From contig CADBFZ010000010.1 of assembly GCA_902794095.1 (NCBI GenBank), positions 26,688-90,687 on the forward strand: a stretch of 64,000 nucleotides of DNA. Reading direction: 5' to 3'. Below, in pieces: positions 8,891 to 17,744 of this stretch. Each line of letters starts with the position of its first letter. The stretch's first letter is position 1. The DNA is from an uncultured Lachnospiraceae bacterium. Lineage in GTDB: Bacteria > Bacillota > Clostridia > Lachnospirales > Lachnospiraceae. Below the pieces are notes generated by a model that worked only from the letters and a program-made list of their open reading frames with translations, did not search any database and was not told where the DNA came from. A program made the translations under genes and the position numbers.

Positions 8891-10008
8891 CAGTTTGCCT
8901 CCCCGTTCATGATCGCAAGAGCATCATAAGAGGAATTCTCCGGAGTGCTCATAACCAAAAATGCAGTGGGGCATCTTCTGGGTCCCGTAGGTGAATAAGG
9001 ATTGTTAACGGTGATTCCGTTGTACTCGAGCTGGGTGGAAGTACCACCGTCGAGACATGCGGCATTGATTGCACCGTAATCCTGCATAATGTCGATCATC
9101 TCTTTGAATGTAGCGCCAAGGCTGGATGCCTGACGTCCGTCGATACAGCACATAAGGATTGCACCGTCTGCGCGCTGTCCGATTGCGGTACGGGGATTCT
9201 TACCTCCGCCGTATACATCAACACTGGGAACTTCGAGAGGCTCACCGTCGATGATAAGGAAAGGTCCGGTCTCATGCTTTACGTGAACGGCATCTCTTAC
9301 GCCCATTGCCATTGCCTGTGATACTGAATATCCCTTGAGAAGGATAAGCTTGTTATCATTGGTCATGCAGACAAGGTTCCACTTGCCGATATCATTATTT
9401 TCGTATACGGGAACGCCCTGGGAAATAACGCCTCCCACGGGGCATGCGGTATAACTGTATGAACCCATGTCAACGAACTCACCGCCGTTAACGCCTGCGA
9501 TCGCACCGTATCTCTCACAGAACTTCTTAACAACGTCACCGTCTGTCTGTGCGAACTGATCTACGGTTCCTACAAATACGGTTGAAGGATCCTGAATGAT
9601 CATCATGTATCCGTGATAAGTTCCGCCATTGATTTCCTCGATGATGATGGGCTTAACTTCTTCACCGCCCGCGGGAGTATCAACGATCTGGATGAGATCG
9701 GTATTTGACGAAGTTCCGTCCTCAACCTCGGGCATGGTGTTTTCTGCAATGATGGTTTCAAAGCGCTCACTTCCGAGGAAAAGTCTGGGAAGCCATTTAA
9801 GAGCACTGGTCTCATATGCAAACATTGCAAACTGGCTTCTGAACGCGGGGCTGGGACCATGCATTGCAAGGAAGCAGGCACCTACGAGAAGTATGAGTAC
9901 AAGTGATAATGTTACTCCCAGTATTGCGAGGAATCTTAAAAATACTTTCAGAACGATCTTTGCGGCTTTAAGTCCCGACCCGGAACTTTTTTCTTCTACT
10001 TTCGACAT
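8890..10008 (-). CDS. Phosphodiester glycosidase (NAGPA-domain) family membrane protein
   Basis: A 372-residue protein with an N-terminal membrane segment (about residues 28-50) and an external NAGPA domain, the fold of mammalian N-acetylglucosamine-1-phosphodiester alpha-N-acetylglucosaminidase, also known as DUF2233. Family motifs visible are AIAGVNGGEF, NPRTAIGQRADG, CCIDGRQ and the late NAACLDGGTSTQL. Relatives cleave sugar-phosphate diester bonds, so cell-wall or teichoic-acid-like polymers are likely targets. It is 8 bases downstream of the GT2-GtrA gene and overlaps the next gene by one base. Together with the divergent PAP2 phosphatase this suggests a local cell-surface glycopolymer module. 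The exact substrate is inferred. Confidence 0.85.
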   Translation of the reverse strand: MSKVEEKSSGSGLKAAKIVLKVFLRFLAILGVTLSLVLILLVGACFLAMHGPSPAFRSQFAMFAYETSALKWLPRLFLGSERFETIIAENTMPEVEDGTSSNTDLIQIVDTPAGGEEVKPIIIEEINGGTYHGYMMIIQDPSTVFVGTVDQFAQTDGDVVKKFCERYGAIAGVNGGEFVDMGSYSYTACPVGGVISQGVPVYENNDIGKWNLVCMTNDNKLILLKGYSVSQAMAMGVRDAVHVKHETGPFLIIDGEPLEVPSVDVYGGGKNPRTAIGQRADGAILMCCIDGRQASSLGATFKEMIDIMQDYGAINAACLDGGTSTQLEYNGITVNNPYSPTGPRRCPTAFLVMSTPENSSYDALAIMNGEAN

Positions 10009-10016
10009 TTTACGAC

Positions 10017-11093
10017 TTAACCTTTCTCAGTTTTAAATACCCAGTTTCTCTGTATCTTGAAACTTACAAAGAAAAGACAGGTATCTACGATTATTTTGAT
10101 AAATGTTTTCACCCAGTCACTGTTTGCGTTAAACAGGATCGTAAACAACGCAACAAGGCCAAGTGAAGCACCCAATTGGCATAACGCCAGGATCAAATAC
10201 CTGACGGCGCTTTTTGCGGAATTTCCCTTAGCTCCGAAGACCACCTTTTTGTTAATGAGGAAATTACATGCTGCCGATATGATACGAGCCAGAACGCCCG
10301 CTATCGAGCCTCTTGTGGCCTCTGCAATAATACTCGGAATAAACAGGAGTATTACTCTGAATGAAACTATATCTATTATACACGAAATTACACTGCTTGC
10401 GGCAAATTTAAGTATAACTCCGTAAATCCTTGCGGAATCCCTGAAAGGATGGAAATGCGAAGTCTGATTATCATCGATATAAACCGTCTCAATGGGAACT
10501 TCGGAATATGAAATGTTGTCAGATCCGATCTTTAAGAGCTGATTGGTCTCGTATTCGTATCTGTCGCCGTCCACATGAGTCATATACTCAAGAAGTGATG
10601 CGGGAACTGCTCTGAGACCGGTCTGGGTATCGGAAACCTTGATTCCGCAGACATATCTGAATACATTTCTCGTAATGACATTGCCCAGTCTGCTTCTGAG
10701 AGGAACCTGGGGAAGTGAGAAATCCCTGCAGCCGATGATAAAAGCATTCTGCTCGATCATTGCATCGATACACTTGGCTGCATCTTCGGGAGTATGCTGT
10801 CCGTCTCCGTCTACGGTAACTACGCCGAGAGAATCCTTTCTCTCCTTCATAACGTATTCGAAGGCCGTCTTCATGGCTCTTCCCTTACCCTTGTTGACCT
10901 CATGCACCAAAACGGTGACATTGTCGGGATAAGCATCTTTGATCTTGCCGAACTCTCCGCGGTGTGCCTCATCGGATCCGTCATCGACGAGTATCACATC
11001 CGTGAATCCTTTCTCTATCATTCCAGCTGCTGTTTTAGCCAGCTTTTCATCGGGATTAAGGGACGGAATTATTACTTGAACATTATCGTACAT
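10017..11093 (-). CDS. Glycosyltransferase family 2 fused to a GtrA-type membrane domain
   Basis: A 358-residue two-domain protein. Residues 1 to about 225 are a GT-A fold GT2 enzyme of the polyprenyl-phosphate sugar synthase type (DPM1-like): VDDGS near 36-40 and VTVDGDGQH near 93-100 carry the metal-binding acids. From about residue 235 to the end there are four membrane segments typical of GtrA, starting FAASSVISCIIDIVSF and including FLINKKVVFG and NWVFKTEKG. In most bacteria these are separate proteins. The fused form would load a sugar on undecaprenyl phosphate and then flip it. It is the first gene of the operon down to dfrA. A palindrome at 11119-11142 lies just upstream. Confidence 0.9.
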   Translation of the reverse strand: MYDNVQVIIPSLNPDEKLAKTAAGMIEKGFTDVILVDDGSDEAHRGEFGKIKDAYPDNVTVLVHEVNKGKGRAMKTAFEYVMKERKDSLGVVTVDGDGQHTPEDAAKCIDAMIEQNAFIIGCRDFSLPQVPLRSRLGNVITRNVFRYVCGIKVSDTQTGLRAVPASLLEYMTHVDGDRYEYETNQLLKIGSDNISYSEVPIETVYIDDNQTSHFHPFRDSARIYGVILKFAASSVISCIIDIVSFRVILLFIPSIIAEATRGSIAGVLARIISAACNFLINKKVVFGAKGNSAKSAVRYLILALCQLGASLGLVALFTILFNANSDWVKTFIKIIVDTCLFFVSFKIQRNWVFKTEKG

Positions 11094-11112
11094 AAAAACC
11101 TCTGTATATGTT

Positions 11113-11142
11113 ATTATATTTCAGTCGATTAAATGACTGAAA
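11113..11142. promoter_or_regulatory. Divergent promoter region with an inverted repeat
   Basis: TTTCAGTC (11119-11126) and GACTGAAA (11135-11142) form a perfect 8-base inverted repeat with an 8-base spacer, between the divergently transcribed GT2-GtrA and PAP2 genes. A minus-strand TATAAT (11118-11113) abuts it. The repeat could be an operator controlling both directions. No clear -35 box is visible for either. Confidence 0.4.
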
Positions 11143-11155
11143 GGAAAACAATAAA

Positions 11156-11776
11156 ATGGACGCACTTTTGAACATGCCCTGGGACGGACAGTTTCTGCTC
11201 TTTCTTCAGGACCACGTAAGAAATGATTTTCTCACACCTATCATGAAACTCATCACTCATTTGGGTGATAAAGGAATCTTCTGGATCCTCATTGCCATTA
11301 TCCTCTGCTTTTTCAAAAAAACAAGACCCATTGGAATTATGGCAGGTATTGCACTTGTAATGTCGGTTCTTATCAACAACGCAATCATCAAAAACCTCGT
11401 TGCAAGACCCAGACCTTACTTACCTACTACCGTTGGCGGTCAGGGACTTCAGCTCCTCATTGAAGAGCAGCACGACTGGTCATTCCCTTCCGGACATTCG
11501 GGAGCATCATTTGCAGCCGCAGTCGTATTCCTCGCCAAAGGACCCAAGAAGCTCGGAATACCCTCAATCATTATGGCGTTTCTCATCGCCTTTTCAAGAC
11601 TTTATGTCGGAGTTCATTATCCTACCGATGTAATCGCCGGAATCATCACCGGAACCTGCTGTGCGATCATCGCAATCATGATCTGGAGTATTGTTGAGAA
11701 AAAGGCTCCCGTTAAGGTTGCATCCGCACTCGGTATCCCCGAAAAAGAGAACGGAAAAGATGAGGCTAAAGCCTGA
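11156..11776 (+). CDS. PAP2-family membrane phosphatase
   Basis: A 206-residue polytopic phosphatase of the PAP2/undecaprenyl-diphosphatase type. The three catalytic motifs are present: KNLVARPRP (79-87), PSGH (111-114) and SRLYVGVHYPTDV (147-159). Five to six membrane segments surround them. A short charged tail follows. Such enzymes dephosphorylate lipid pyrophosphates, here perhaps undecaprenyl diphosphate released by surface polymer synthesis. The gene is on the plus strand, divergent from the GT2-GtrA operon and preceded by AAAGGA. No hairpin terminator is visible after it before the tRNA promoter. Confidence 0.9.
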   Translation: MDALLNMPWDGQFLLFLQDHVRNDFLTPIMKLITHLGDKGIFWILIAIILCFFKKTRPIGIMAGIALVMSVLINNAIIKNLVARPRPYLPTTVGGQGLQLLIEEQHDWSFPSGHSGASFAAAVVFLAKGPKKLGIPSIIMAFLIAFSRLYVGVHYPTDVIAGIITGTCCAIIAIMIWSIVEKKAPVKVASALGIPEKENGKDEAKA

Positions 11777-11809
11777 AAAAAATTCGTCAAAAGTTTTTAA
11801 AAAATCTTG

Positions 11810-11838
11810 TTGACAAAGAGTCTGCTTTTTAGTATATT
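11810..11838 (+). promoter_or_regulatory. Promoter of the tRNA-Gly gene
   Basis: TTGACA (11810-11815) and TATATT (11833-11838) are 17 bases apart, close to the ideal sigma-A promoter. The start point would fall near 11845, about 20 bases before the mature tRNA. Confidence 0.85.
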
Positions 11839-11863
11839 AACACATGTCGTGCGAAGCAGACAT

Positions 11864-11936
11864 GCGATAGTAGCTTAGTTGGTAAAGCGCCACCTTGCCA
11901 AGGTGGAGAGCGCGGGTTCGAGCCCCGTCTATCGCT
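11864..11936 (+). tRNA. tRNA-Gly (anticodon GCC)
   Basis: A 73-base cloverleaf. The acceptor stem GCGATAG pairs with CTATCGC. The anticodon arm is CCACC-TTGCCAA-GGTGG, giving anticodon GCC. The T arm is GCGGG-TTCGAGC-CCCGT with the usual GTTCGA core, and the discriminator is T. The CCA end is not encoded. It stands alone with its own promoter and terminator. Confidence 0.97.
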
Positions 11937-11943
11937 CTTTTTT

Positions 11944-11973
11944 ATACCCGGATTTTCATCCGGGTATTTTTTT
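11944..11973 (+). terminator. Terminator of tRNA-Gly
   Basis: ATACCCGGAT (11944-11953) pairs with ATCCGGGTAT (11958-11967) around a four-base loop and is followed by a T run. Confidence 0.9.
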
Positions 11974-11995
11974 ACCCCGATTAACTCGGGGTAAA
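11971..11995 (-). terminator. Terminator of the GH3-like gene
   Basis: TTTACCCCGA (11971-11980) and TCGGGGTAAA (11986-11995) form a 10-pair stem seven bases past the GH3-like stop codon. On the minus strand a T run follows. It backs onto the tRNA terminator. Confidence 0.85.
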
Positions 11996-12002
11996 ATTTT
12001 TA

Positions 12003-13829
12003 TCAGTACTGAACTCCGGTGAGATCGACTCCCATTGCGGCAGCACTTGCTTCATATTCTCCTCTGAGTCTTTCGAGCTCATCGGCATATCTTACTCTGT
12101 AGATTCTCATCAGCGCATCGTCAATTCTCTGCTCTGAGATAACTCCTTCCGATACAGCGTCCATAATACCCGCTACAGCACCTCTGGGATCAGGTGATGC
12201 ATAAAGCATGTCACATCCCGCTTTAAGGGCCATTACAGCCGCGTCAGAGGCCGTATAATACGAAGTTATCGCAACGTCATTCAAAGGTCCGCTGATGATG
12301 ACTCCCTCGTATCTGAGCTCATCACGAAGGACTCCCGTTACGGTCTTGTCCGAAAGTGATGAAGGAAGTGAATCACTGTCAATCGAAGGATAGATGACAT
12401 TACTCATCTGTATCATGGAAGCTCCGGCATTAATTGCTGAAAGCCATACCTGGAACTCGTTACTTCTGAAATCTTCGATGCTTCTGTCGCAAACCGCTCT
12501 TCCATACTGAGGATTCTGTGCGGATGCTGCAAGGCTGGGGAAGTATCTGTAAACGGGTGTTACTCCTGCCTGGGTAAGTCCGTCTGCCATAGCCGTGACA
12601 TAGGGCGTAATAGCCGCTGCATCGTCGCCGTATGTGGCATTTACACCTATTCCTCCTGCAGTTACGGAAAGGTCCGCTACAGGGCCGAAATTTACGGTTA
12701 TACCGGCGCTGTGAAGTCCGGTTCCCACATTTATACCTACATTAACAACCTGCTCAACATCGCCCGTTGCTGCTGCGTCTGCAGGTGTCATGGATGAAGT
12801 GATAACACCTACTCCCACAAGTCCGGATTCGTTGAGACCGGTCTCGGAAGTTGCGAGGAATACGGGACGGCTTACAAGAGTGGTTGTGGTTGCCATCATC
12901 TCCGTGAACTGATCCGCGGAAGTTACATTCTTGGCTGAATATACGATACCGCCGGGGCAGAAATCGGAAAGCGCTGCTGCGGTTCCCTCTCCTGCTATCA
13001 TTACTCGGTCTACACCGGTAATGGATTCGGGAGTGATAAACATAAGACCCTGAATCTTCTCTTCAAGACTCATATTTGCAATATCTGCTGCGATAATGGC
13101 ATCAAGCTGCTCTGCGGGAGTGAGACCTAAGTCTTCCACCGTAGGAGCGGGAGGCTCGTCCACAACAGGTTCTGCCTGCTGCTGTGCCTGCTCTTCAGCC
13201 TGCTGCTGTGCGGCAAGTTCTGCTGCTTCCTGCTGAGCTCTTCTGTCTCTCGCGGAATCTACGAAGAACTTGATACCGAAGAAAAGACCTCCTCCAATGA
13301 CCGCTAAGATCACAACAAGGATAAGATAAGCGGTAACCTGCTGACGGATACGCTTTCTGTGTCTTGCTTCGCGTCTGAGCCTCTCGTTCTCGGTCTGTTC
13401 CCTGAGAGCGTCACGGCTTACTTTCTTCTCTTTTGCGGGGGATTTTTCGGTCTTTGATTTATCTTCTTCGGAAGCTTCCTCGGCCGCTTTGTCTGCTTCA
13501 TCTTCGGAAACAGCTTCTTCTACGACCTTCTCTTCCTCGGATACTTCTTCCGAAACTTCTTCAGCTGAAGTCTCCTCGGCTGCTTCCGCTGCTTCGGTCT
13601 CTTCGGATGCGGGCTCTGCTGCTTCAGCAGCTTCAGCCGCTTCTTCGGCAGATGCAGTCTCTTCAACCTCTTCGGTTACAGCTTCGGCTGCCTCTTCTGA
13701 AAATGCTTCTTCTGCCTCGGCTTCGGATGCAGCTTCCTCTTCGGTCACTTCATCCGTTACCTTGGTCTTGATATCTTCGGGTGCCTGAGCACCGCCGTTT
13801 TTCTTATTTTTCTTCTTATGTCTGCTCAA
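12003..13829 (-). CDS. Membrane-anchored GH3-fold protein with lost catalytic residues
   Basis: A 608-residue protein. Residues ~20-130 are a cytoplasmic Glu/Ala/Ser-rich tail, then a basic stretch (150-163), one membrane segment (~165-190), a Gln/Ala-rich coiled linker (198-222), and an external domain of the glycoside hydrolase 3 N-terminal (NagZ-like) fold from ~245. Fold markers include NMSLEEKIQGLMF, NFGPVADLSV and a GCDMLYASPD end. The active site is degenerate. The usual DxEGG motif reads TSETG (328-332). The KHFPG motif reads RYFPS (428-432). The nucleophile motif SDDL reads SGPL (513-516). It is therefore probably a sugar-binding or scaffold protein. The start is a TTG with AAAGGAG eight bases before it. 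It follows the aspartate kinase gene by about 48 bases. Confidence 0.85.
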   Translation of the reverse strand: MSRHKKKNKKNGGAQAPEDIKTKVTDEVTEEEAASEAEAEEAFSEEAAEAVTEEVEETASAEEAAEAAEAAEPASEETEAAEAAEETSAEEVSEEVSEEEKVVEEAVSEDEADKAAEEASEEDKSKTEKSPAKEKKVSRDALREQTENERLRREARHRKRIRQQVTAYLILVVILAVIGGGLFFGIKFFVDSARDRRAQQEAAELAAQQQAEEQAQQQAEPVVDEPPAPTVEDLGLTPAEQLDAIIAADIANMSLEEKIQGLMFITPESITGVDRVMIAGEGTAAALSDFCPGGIVYSAKNVTSADQFTEMMATTTTLVSRPVFLATSETGLNESGLVGVGVITSSMTPADAAATGDVEQVVNVGINVGTGLHSAGITVNFGPVADLSVTAGGIGVNATYGDDAAAITPYVTAMADGLTQAGVTPVYRYFPSLAASAQNPQYGRAVCDRSIEDFRSNEFQVWLSAINAGASMIQMSNVIYPSIDSDSLPSSLSDKTVTGVLRDELRYEGVIISGPLNDVAITSYYTASDAAVMALKAGCDMLYASPDPRGAVAGIMDAVSEGVISEQRIDDALMRIYRVRYADELERLRGEYEASAAAMGVDLTGVQY

Positions 13830-13877
13830 AATCTCAGCTCCTTTAATCCGCGTAAAGCATGCGGAAAATTGAAAACT

Positions 13878-15200
13878 TTACATTTTTGTCTCGACAAAAA
13901 TATCATAGATAGCCTTGATGGCTGTCTCGAAATCAGAGTTTGCAACACCGATGATGATATTGATCTCGGATGAACCCTGATCGATCATCTTAACGTTTAC
14001 ATGTGCGTGAGCAAGTGCGGAGAAGATTCTTCCCGCAGTTCCTCTGGTTGACTTCATACCGCGTCCTACAACAGCGATAAGAGCAAGGTCTGACTCGATA
14101 TCGATGGTATCGGGATTGGTCATTCTGCGGATAGCGGAAACAACACTCTGCTCCTTATGTCTGAACTCATCCTGATGTACGAATACGGTCATGGTATCGA
14201 TACCGGAAGGAAGATGCTCGAATGAAATATCGTTCTCCTCAAATGCCTGGAGAACTCTTCTCCCAAATCCGATCTCGGAGTTCATCATATCCTTATCGAC
14301 GTTAACGGCACAGAATCCCTTCTTGCCTGCGATACCGGTGATGACATACTTGGACTTCTTGGAAGTGGTCTCTACGATCCATGTTCCGTCGTCCTTGGGA
14401 TCGTTGGTATTTCTGATATTGATGGGGATGCCTTCCTGTCTTACGGGGAAGATTGCATCCTCATGAAGAACTCCTGCGCCCATGTATGCGAGCTCTCTGA
14501 GTTCTCTGTAGGTAATGGTCTCGATCTTTGCAGGATTCTTAATGATCCTGGGATCGGTGATCATGAATCCTGATACGTCGGTCCAGTTCTCGTAAACATC
14601 TGCGTGGATTGCACGAGCTACGATGGAACCGGTGATATCGGATCCGCCTCTTGAGAAGGTCTTAACGGTGCCGTCAGCATATGCTCCGTAGAATCCGGGG
14701 ATAACGGCTCTCTCCACCTTTTCAAGCTTCTTTCCGAGATTCTTGTATGTCTTCTCGGCATCGTAGTTCTCTGTTTTCTTGTCAAAGATAATATAATCGG
14801 CGGGATCAAGGAATTCATATCCGAGATATGCTGCCATGATGCGTCCGTTGAGATACTCTCCTCTGGATGCTGCATAATCCTTATCTGCGCCCGCTTTAAG
14901 GTTCTTAGCGATCAGATCGAACTCATCTGTAAGATCAAGGGTAAGTCCGAGACCTTTGATGATCTCATCATATCTTGCACGAATGTTCTTGAGGCACTCT
15001 GCAAAACTTCTCTCATCAGAAACACTGTCGAAAAGGTTGTAGAGCATATCGGTAACTTTGGTATCTCTGGGAGATCTCTTACCGGGAGCTGAAGGAACAA
15101 CATATCTTCTCTCTTCGTCAGCTCTGATGATATCGCCGACCTTTTTGAACTGCTCGGCAGAAGCAAGTGAGCTGCCGCCGAATTTTACTACCTTTGCCAT
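13878..15200 (-). CDS. lysC: Aspartate kinase
   Basis: A 440-residue enzyme that phosphorylates aspartate, opening the pathway to Lys, Thr and Met. The N-terminus MAKVVKFGGSSLAS is the kinase signature. The aspartate and ATP site motif is seen in TFSRGGSDITGS. Two ACT regulatory domains fill the C-terminus from about residue 300 (ITGIAGKKGFCAVNV and LIAVVGRGMKSTRGTAGRIF). I choose the ATG at 15200; an ATG seven codons earlier gives a poor start before the conserved strand. It follows homoserine dehydrogenase by only a few bases, and glyA is upstream. ACT domains imply feedback by an end product such as Lys or Thr, but which one cannot be read here. Confidence 0.94.
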   Translation of the reverse strand: MAKVVKFGGSSLASAEQFKKVGDIIRADEERRYVVPSAPGKRSPRDTKVTDMLYNLFDSVSDERSFAECLKNIRARYDEIIKGLGLTLDLTDEFDLIAKNLKAGADKDYAASRGEYLNGRIMAAYLGYEFLDPADYIIFDKKTENYDAEKTYKNLGKKLEKVERAVIPGFYGAYADGTVKTFSRGGSDITGSIVARAIHADVYENWTDVSGFMITDPRIIKNPAKIETITYRELRELAYMGAGVLHEDAIFPVRQEGIPINIRNTNDPKDDGTWIVETTSKKSKYVITGIAGKKGFCAVNVDKDMMNSEIGFGRRVLQAFEENDISFEHLPSGIDTMTVFVHQDEFRHKEQSVVSAIRRMTNPDTIDIESDLALIAVVGRGMKSTRGTAGRIFSALAHAHVNVKMIDQGSSEINIIIGVANSDFETAIKAIYDIFVETKM

Positions 15201-15224
15201 CTTTCCATAATCCTCTTTCAATAT

Positions 15225-16433
15225 TTATTCATATACTCTGACGCTGCCGAGAACCTTGGCACCTGCCTTGGCTGCAGCTGCATCAAATCCTGACTGAGTC
15301 ATTTTACCGGTGATGAATCCGGTATCTGAACCTGCAGTGATGCTCTCTCCCGCACCTGCAAATTCTGCCTTAACTGCATCTGCATCAGCGGATGAACATC
15401 TTACGAAAAATCTGCACTCGGCATCAGCAAGTGATGCTGCCTTGACGGGAGTTTCGTCCCATCCCTTGTACATGCAGGAAGAACCTTTTCTTGCCGCATC
15501 GATTACATCGGCAACAACAGCACTTGCGGTAGCAAGCTTACCTGCACCCTTGCCGTAATACATGGTCTCACCGAGCATGTTTCCGGTTACGAATACCGCA
15601 TTGAATACATCGCTTACACCTGCGATGGGATGTGACTTGGCAACAAGGAAAGGTGCTACCATTGTGCTTACGCTGTCATCATCATATCTGGATGCAAGTC
15701 CGAGGAGTTTAATGCTGTATCCGGCCTTTGCTGCGATTGCAATATCGGAGCTTGTGATCTTGGTGATTCCTTCGGTGGGAACCGCATCGGAATCTACGAA
15801 ATGTCCGGACATAATGTCGGAAAGGATTGAGATCTTTCTGGCAGTGTCATGTCCTTCGATATCCGCAGTAGGATCTTTTTCTGCATATCCGAGATCCTGA
15901 GCGATCTTAAGTGTGTCCGCAAAATCAGCTCCGTCCTGCTCCATCTTGGTCAGAATGAAATTGGTGGTTCCGTTAAGGATACCTGCGATCTTGGTAATTC
16001 TCTCAGCGGTAAGTGCGGTGGTAAGAGTTCTGAGAACGGGAATACCTCCGCCTACGCTTGCTTCGAAAAGATATGCGCATCCGTGAGCCTTGGCAACCTG
16101 AATAAGTTCTGCGCCGTATTTTGCAACAAGCTCTTTATTGGATGAGCAAACGCTCTTTCCCTTCTCGAGAGCAGCCTTGGTGAATTTATAAGCGGCCCCT
16201 ACTCCTCCCATGGTCTCGCAGATGATGGATACTTCGTCATCGTTTAAAATGACATCAACGTCATGTACGAGTTTTGACTCATTGGGATCTCCGGGGAAAT
16301 CACGAAGATCGAGTATGTATTTAACGTTTACCTTATCTCCCGAATTATCGGAAACGTAAGCATTGTTTCTGTCGATAACTTCGACAACTCCGCTACCTAC
16401 GGTTCCGTATCCGAATACAGCAACTTGAATCAT
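15225..16433 (-). CDS. hom: Homoserine dehydrogenase
   Basis: A 402-residue enzyme that reduces aspartate semialdehyde to homoserine for Thr and Met. The Rossmann motif GYGTVGSGVV is at residues 8-17. The family signature AGILNGTTNFILTKM and the catalytic region DLGYAEKDPTADIEGHD follow, with the catalytic lysine in GYAEKDPTAD. A short C-terminal region from about residue 340 (CRFFVRCSSADADAVKAEF) resembles an ACT domain, suggesting control by threonine. It lies 20 bases after glyA and 4-25 bases before lysC, so the three form one amino-acid operon. Confidence 0.95.
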   Translation of the reverse strand: MIQVAVFGYGTVGSGVVEVIDRNNAYVSDNSGDKVNVKYILDLRDFPGDPNESKLVHDVDVILNDDEVSIICETMGGVGAAYKFTKAALEKGKSVCSSNKELVAKYGAELIQVAKAHGCAYLFEASVGGGIPVLRTLTTALTAERITKIAGILNGTTNFILTKMEQDGADFADTLKIAQDLGYAEKDPTADIEGHDTARKISILSDIMSGHFVDSDAVPTEGITKITSSDIAIAAKAGYSIKLLGLASRYDDDSVSTMVAPFLVAKSHPIAGVSDVFNAVFVTGNMLGETMYYGKGAGKLATASAVVADVIDAARKGSSCMYKGWDETPVKAASLADAECRFFVRCSSADADAVKAEFAGAGESITAGSDTGFITGKMTQSGFDAAAAKAGAKVLGSVRVYE

Positions 16434-16453
16434 GTCTTTCTCCAGTCAATTAC

Positions 16454-17695
16454 TTATTTATTCAGAGGATATTTCTCTGTAAGAGCCATAACGATGGCCT
16501 TTGCCTTCTCAACGCCTGCTTCCTTCTCCTTAACGATAAGGCTGATTGCCTCTGCAATCTGATCCATGTCTTCGGTGTTAAGGCCTCTGGATGTAACGGC
16601 GGGAGTTCCGAGTCTGATACCGCTGGTTACGTTAGGCTTCTGAGGATCGTTAGGGATTGTGTTCTTGTTGGCGGTAAGATGTGCCTCATCCATAAGAGCC
16701 TCGATCTCCTTACCGGTGAGGTTAAAAGGAGTAAGGTCAAGGAGCATAAGGTGGTTATCGGTTCCGCCTGAAACAAGCTTAAGACCTCTGGACATAAGTC
16801 CCTTTGCAAGAGCCTGAGCGTTGTCAATAATGCCCTGCTGATAAACCTTGAATGAAGGATCGAGAGCCTCTTTGAAGCAAACTGCCTTTGCAGCGATAAC
16901 GTGCATAAGTGGTCCGCCCTGGATTCCGGGGAATACTGCCTTATTGAGCTTGTGCTCTTTAGCAAACTCTGCGCTTGAAAGGATCATTCCTCCTCTAGGT
17001 CCGCGAAGAGTCTTGTGAGTGGTGGTGGTAACTACATGCGCATAAGGGATGGGGCTGGGATGAAGTCCTGCAGCTACAAGTCCTGCGATGTGTGCCATAT
17101 CTACCATGAGGAAAGCACCTACTTCATCAGCGATCTCTCTGAAACGCTTGAAGTCGATGGTACGAGCATATGCTGAAGCGCCTGCGATGATCATCTTGGG
17201 CTTAGCTTCTTTAGCAATCTCCTCGAGCTTGTCGTAATCGATGAATCCCTCATCGTTAACGCCGTAAGGAACGATATTGAAATATGTTCCGGAAATATTT
17301 GCAGGTGATCCGTGGGTAAGATGTCCGCCGTGATCGAGGTTCATGCCCATGATGGTGTCACCGGGCTGAAGGAGTGCAAACTGAACTGCAAGGTTAGCCT
17401 GTGCTCCTGAGTGGGGCTGAACATTTGCATATGTGCATCCGTAGAGTTCCATAGCACGGTTTCTTGCGAGCTCTTCGACTACGTCAACGCACTCACATCC
17501 GCCATAGTAACGCTTTCCGGGATATCCTTCTGCGTACTTGTTGGTGAGGGGGCTGCCCATTGCTGCCATAACAGCCTTGCTTACCCAGTTCTCGGATGCG
17601 ATCAGTTCCAGGTGTGAATTCTGTCTGTTCTGCTCATCAACGATGGCCTGTGCTACCTCGGGGTCTACGTTCTTTACTTCATCAAGCGAATACAT
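16454..17695 (-). CDS. glyA: Serine hydroxymethyltransferase
   Basis: A 413-residue PLP enzyme that interconverts serine and glycine while loading one carbon on tetrahydrofolate. The PLP lysine is K228 in [16 protein letters not shown]. The N-terminal [13 protein letters not shown] and [10 protein letters not shown] motifs and the [14 protein letters not shown] segment are intact. Length is normal. It has a strong GCAGGAGGT site before the start. It is first in the operon with hom and lysC, which makes sense because threonine and glycine pools are linked, and it provides the one-carbon donor used by thyA elsewhere in the window. Confidence 0.97.
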   Translation of the reverse strand: MYSLDEVKNVDPEVAQAIVDEQNRQNSHLELIASENWVSKAVMAAMGSPLTNKYAEGYPGKRYYGGCECVDVVEELARNRAMELYGCTYANVQPHSGAQANLAVQFALLQPGDTIMGMNLDHGGHLTHGSPANISGTYFNIVPYGVNDEGFIDYDKLEEIAKEAKPKMIIAGASAYARTIDFKRFREIADEVGAFLMVDMAHIAGLVAAGLHPSPIPYAHVVTTTTHKTLRGPRGGMILSSAEFAKEHKLNKAVFPGIQGGPLMHVIAAKAVCFKEALDPSFKVYQQGIIDNAQALAKGLMSRGLKLVSGGTDNHLMLLDLTPFNLTGKEIEALMDEAHLTANKNTIPNDPQKPNVTSGIRLGTPAVTSRGLNTEDMDQIAEAISLIVKEKEAGVEKAKAIVMALTEKYPLNK

Positions 17696-17744
17696 TTAAA
17701 AAACCTCCTGCAAATAAATTGATTCGTTGTATAAAAAATGCTTT

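Noticed and set aside
13433..13788. Two plus-strand frames rich in Ser, Ala or Leu
   Set aside because: They are antisense shadows of the acidic low-complexity tail of the GH3-like gene and have no ribosome site.
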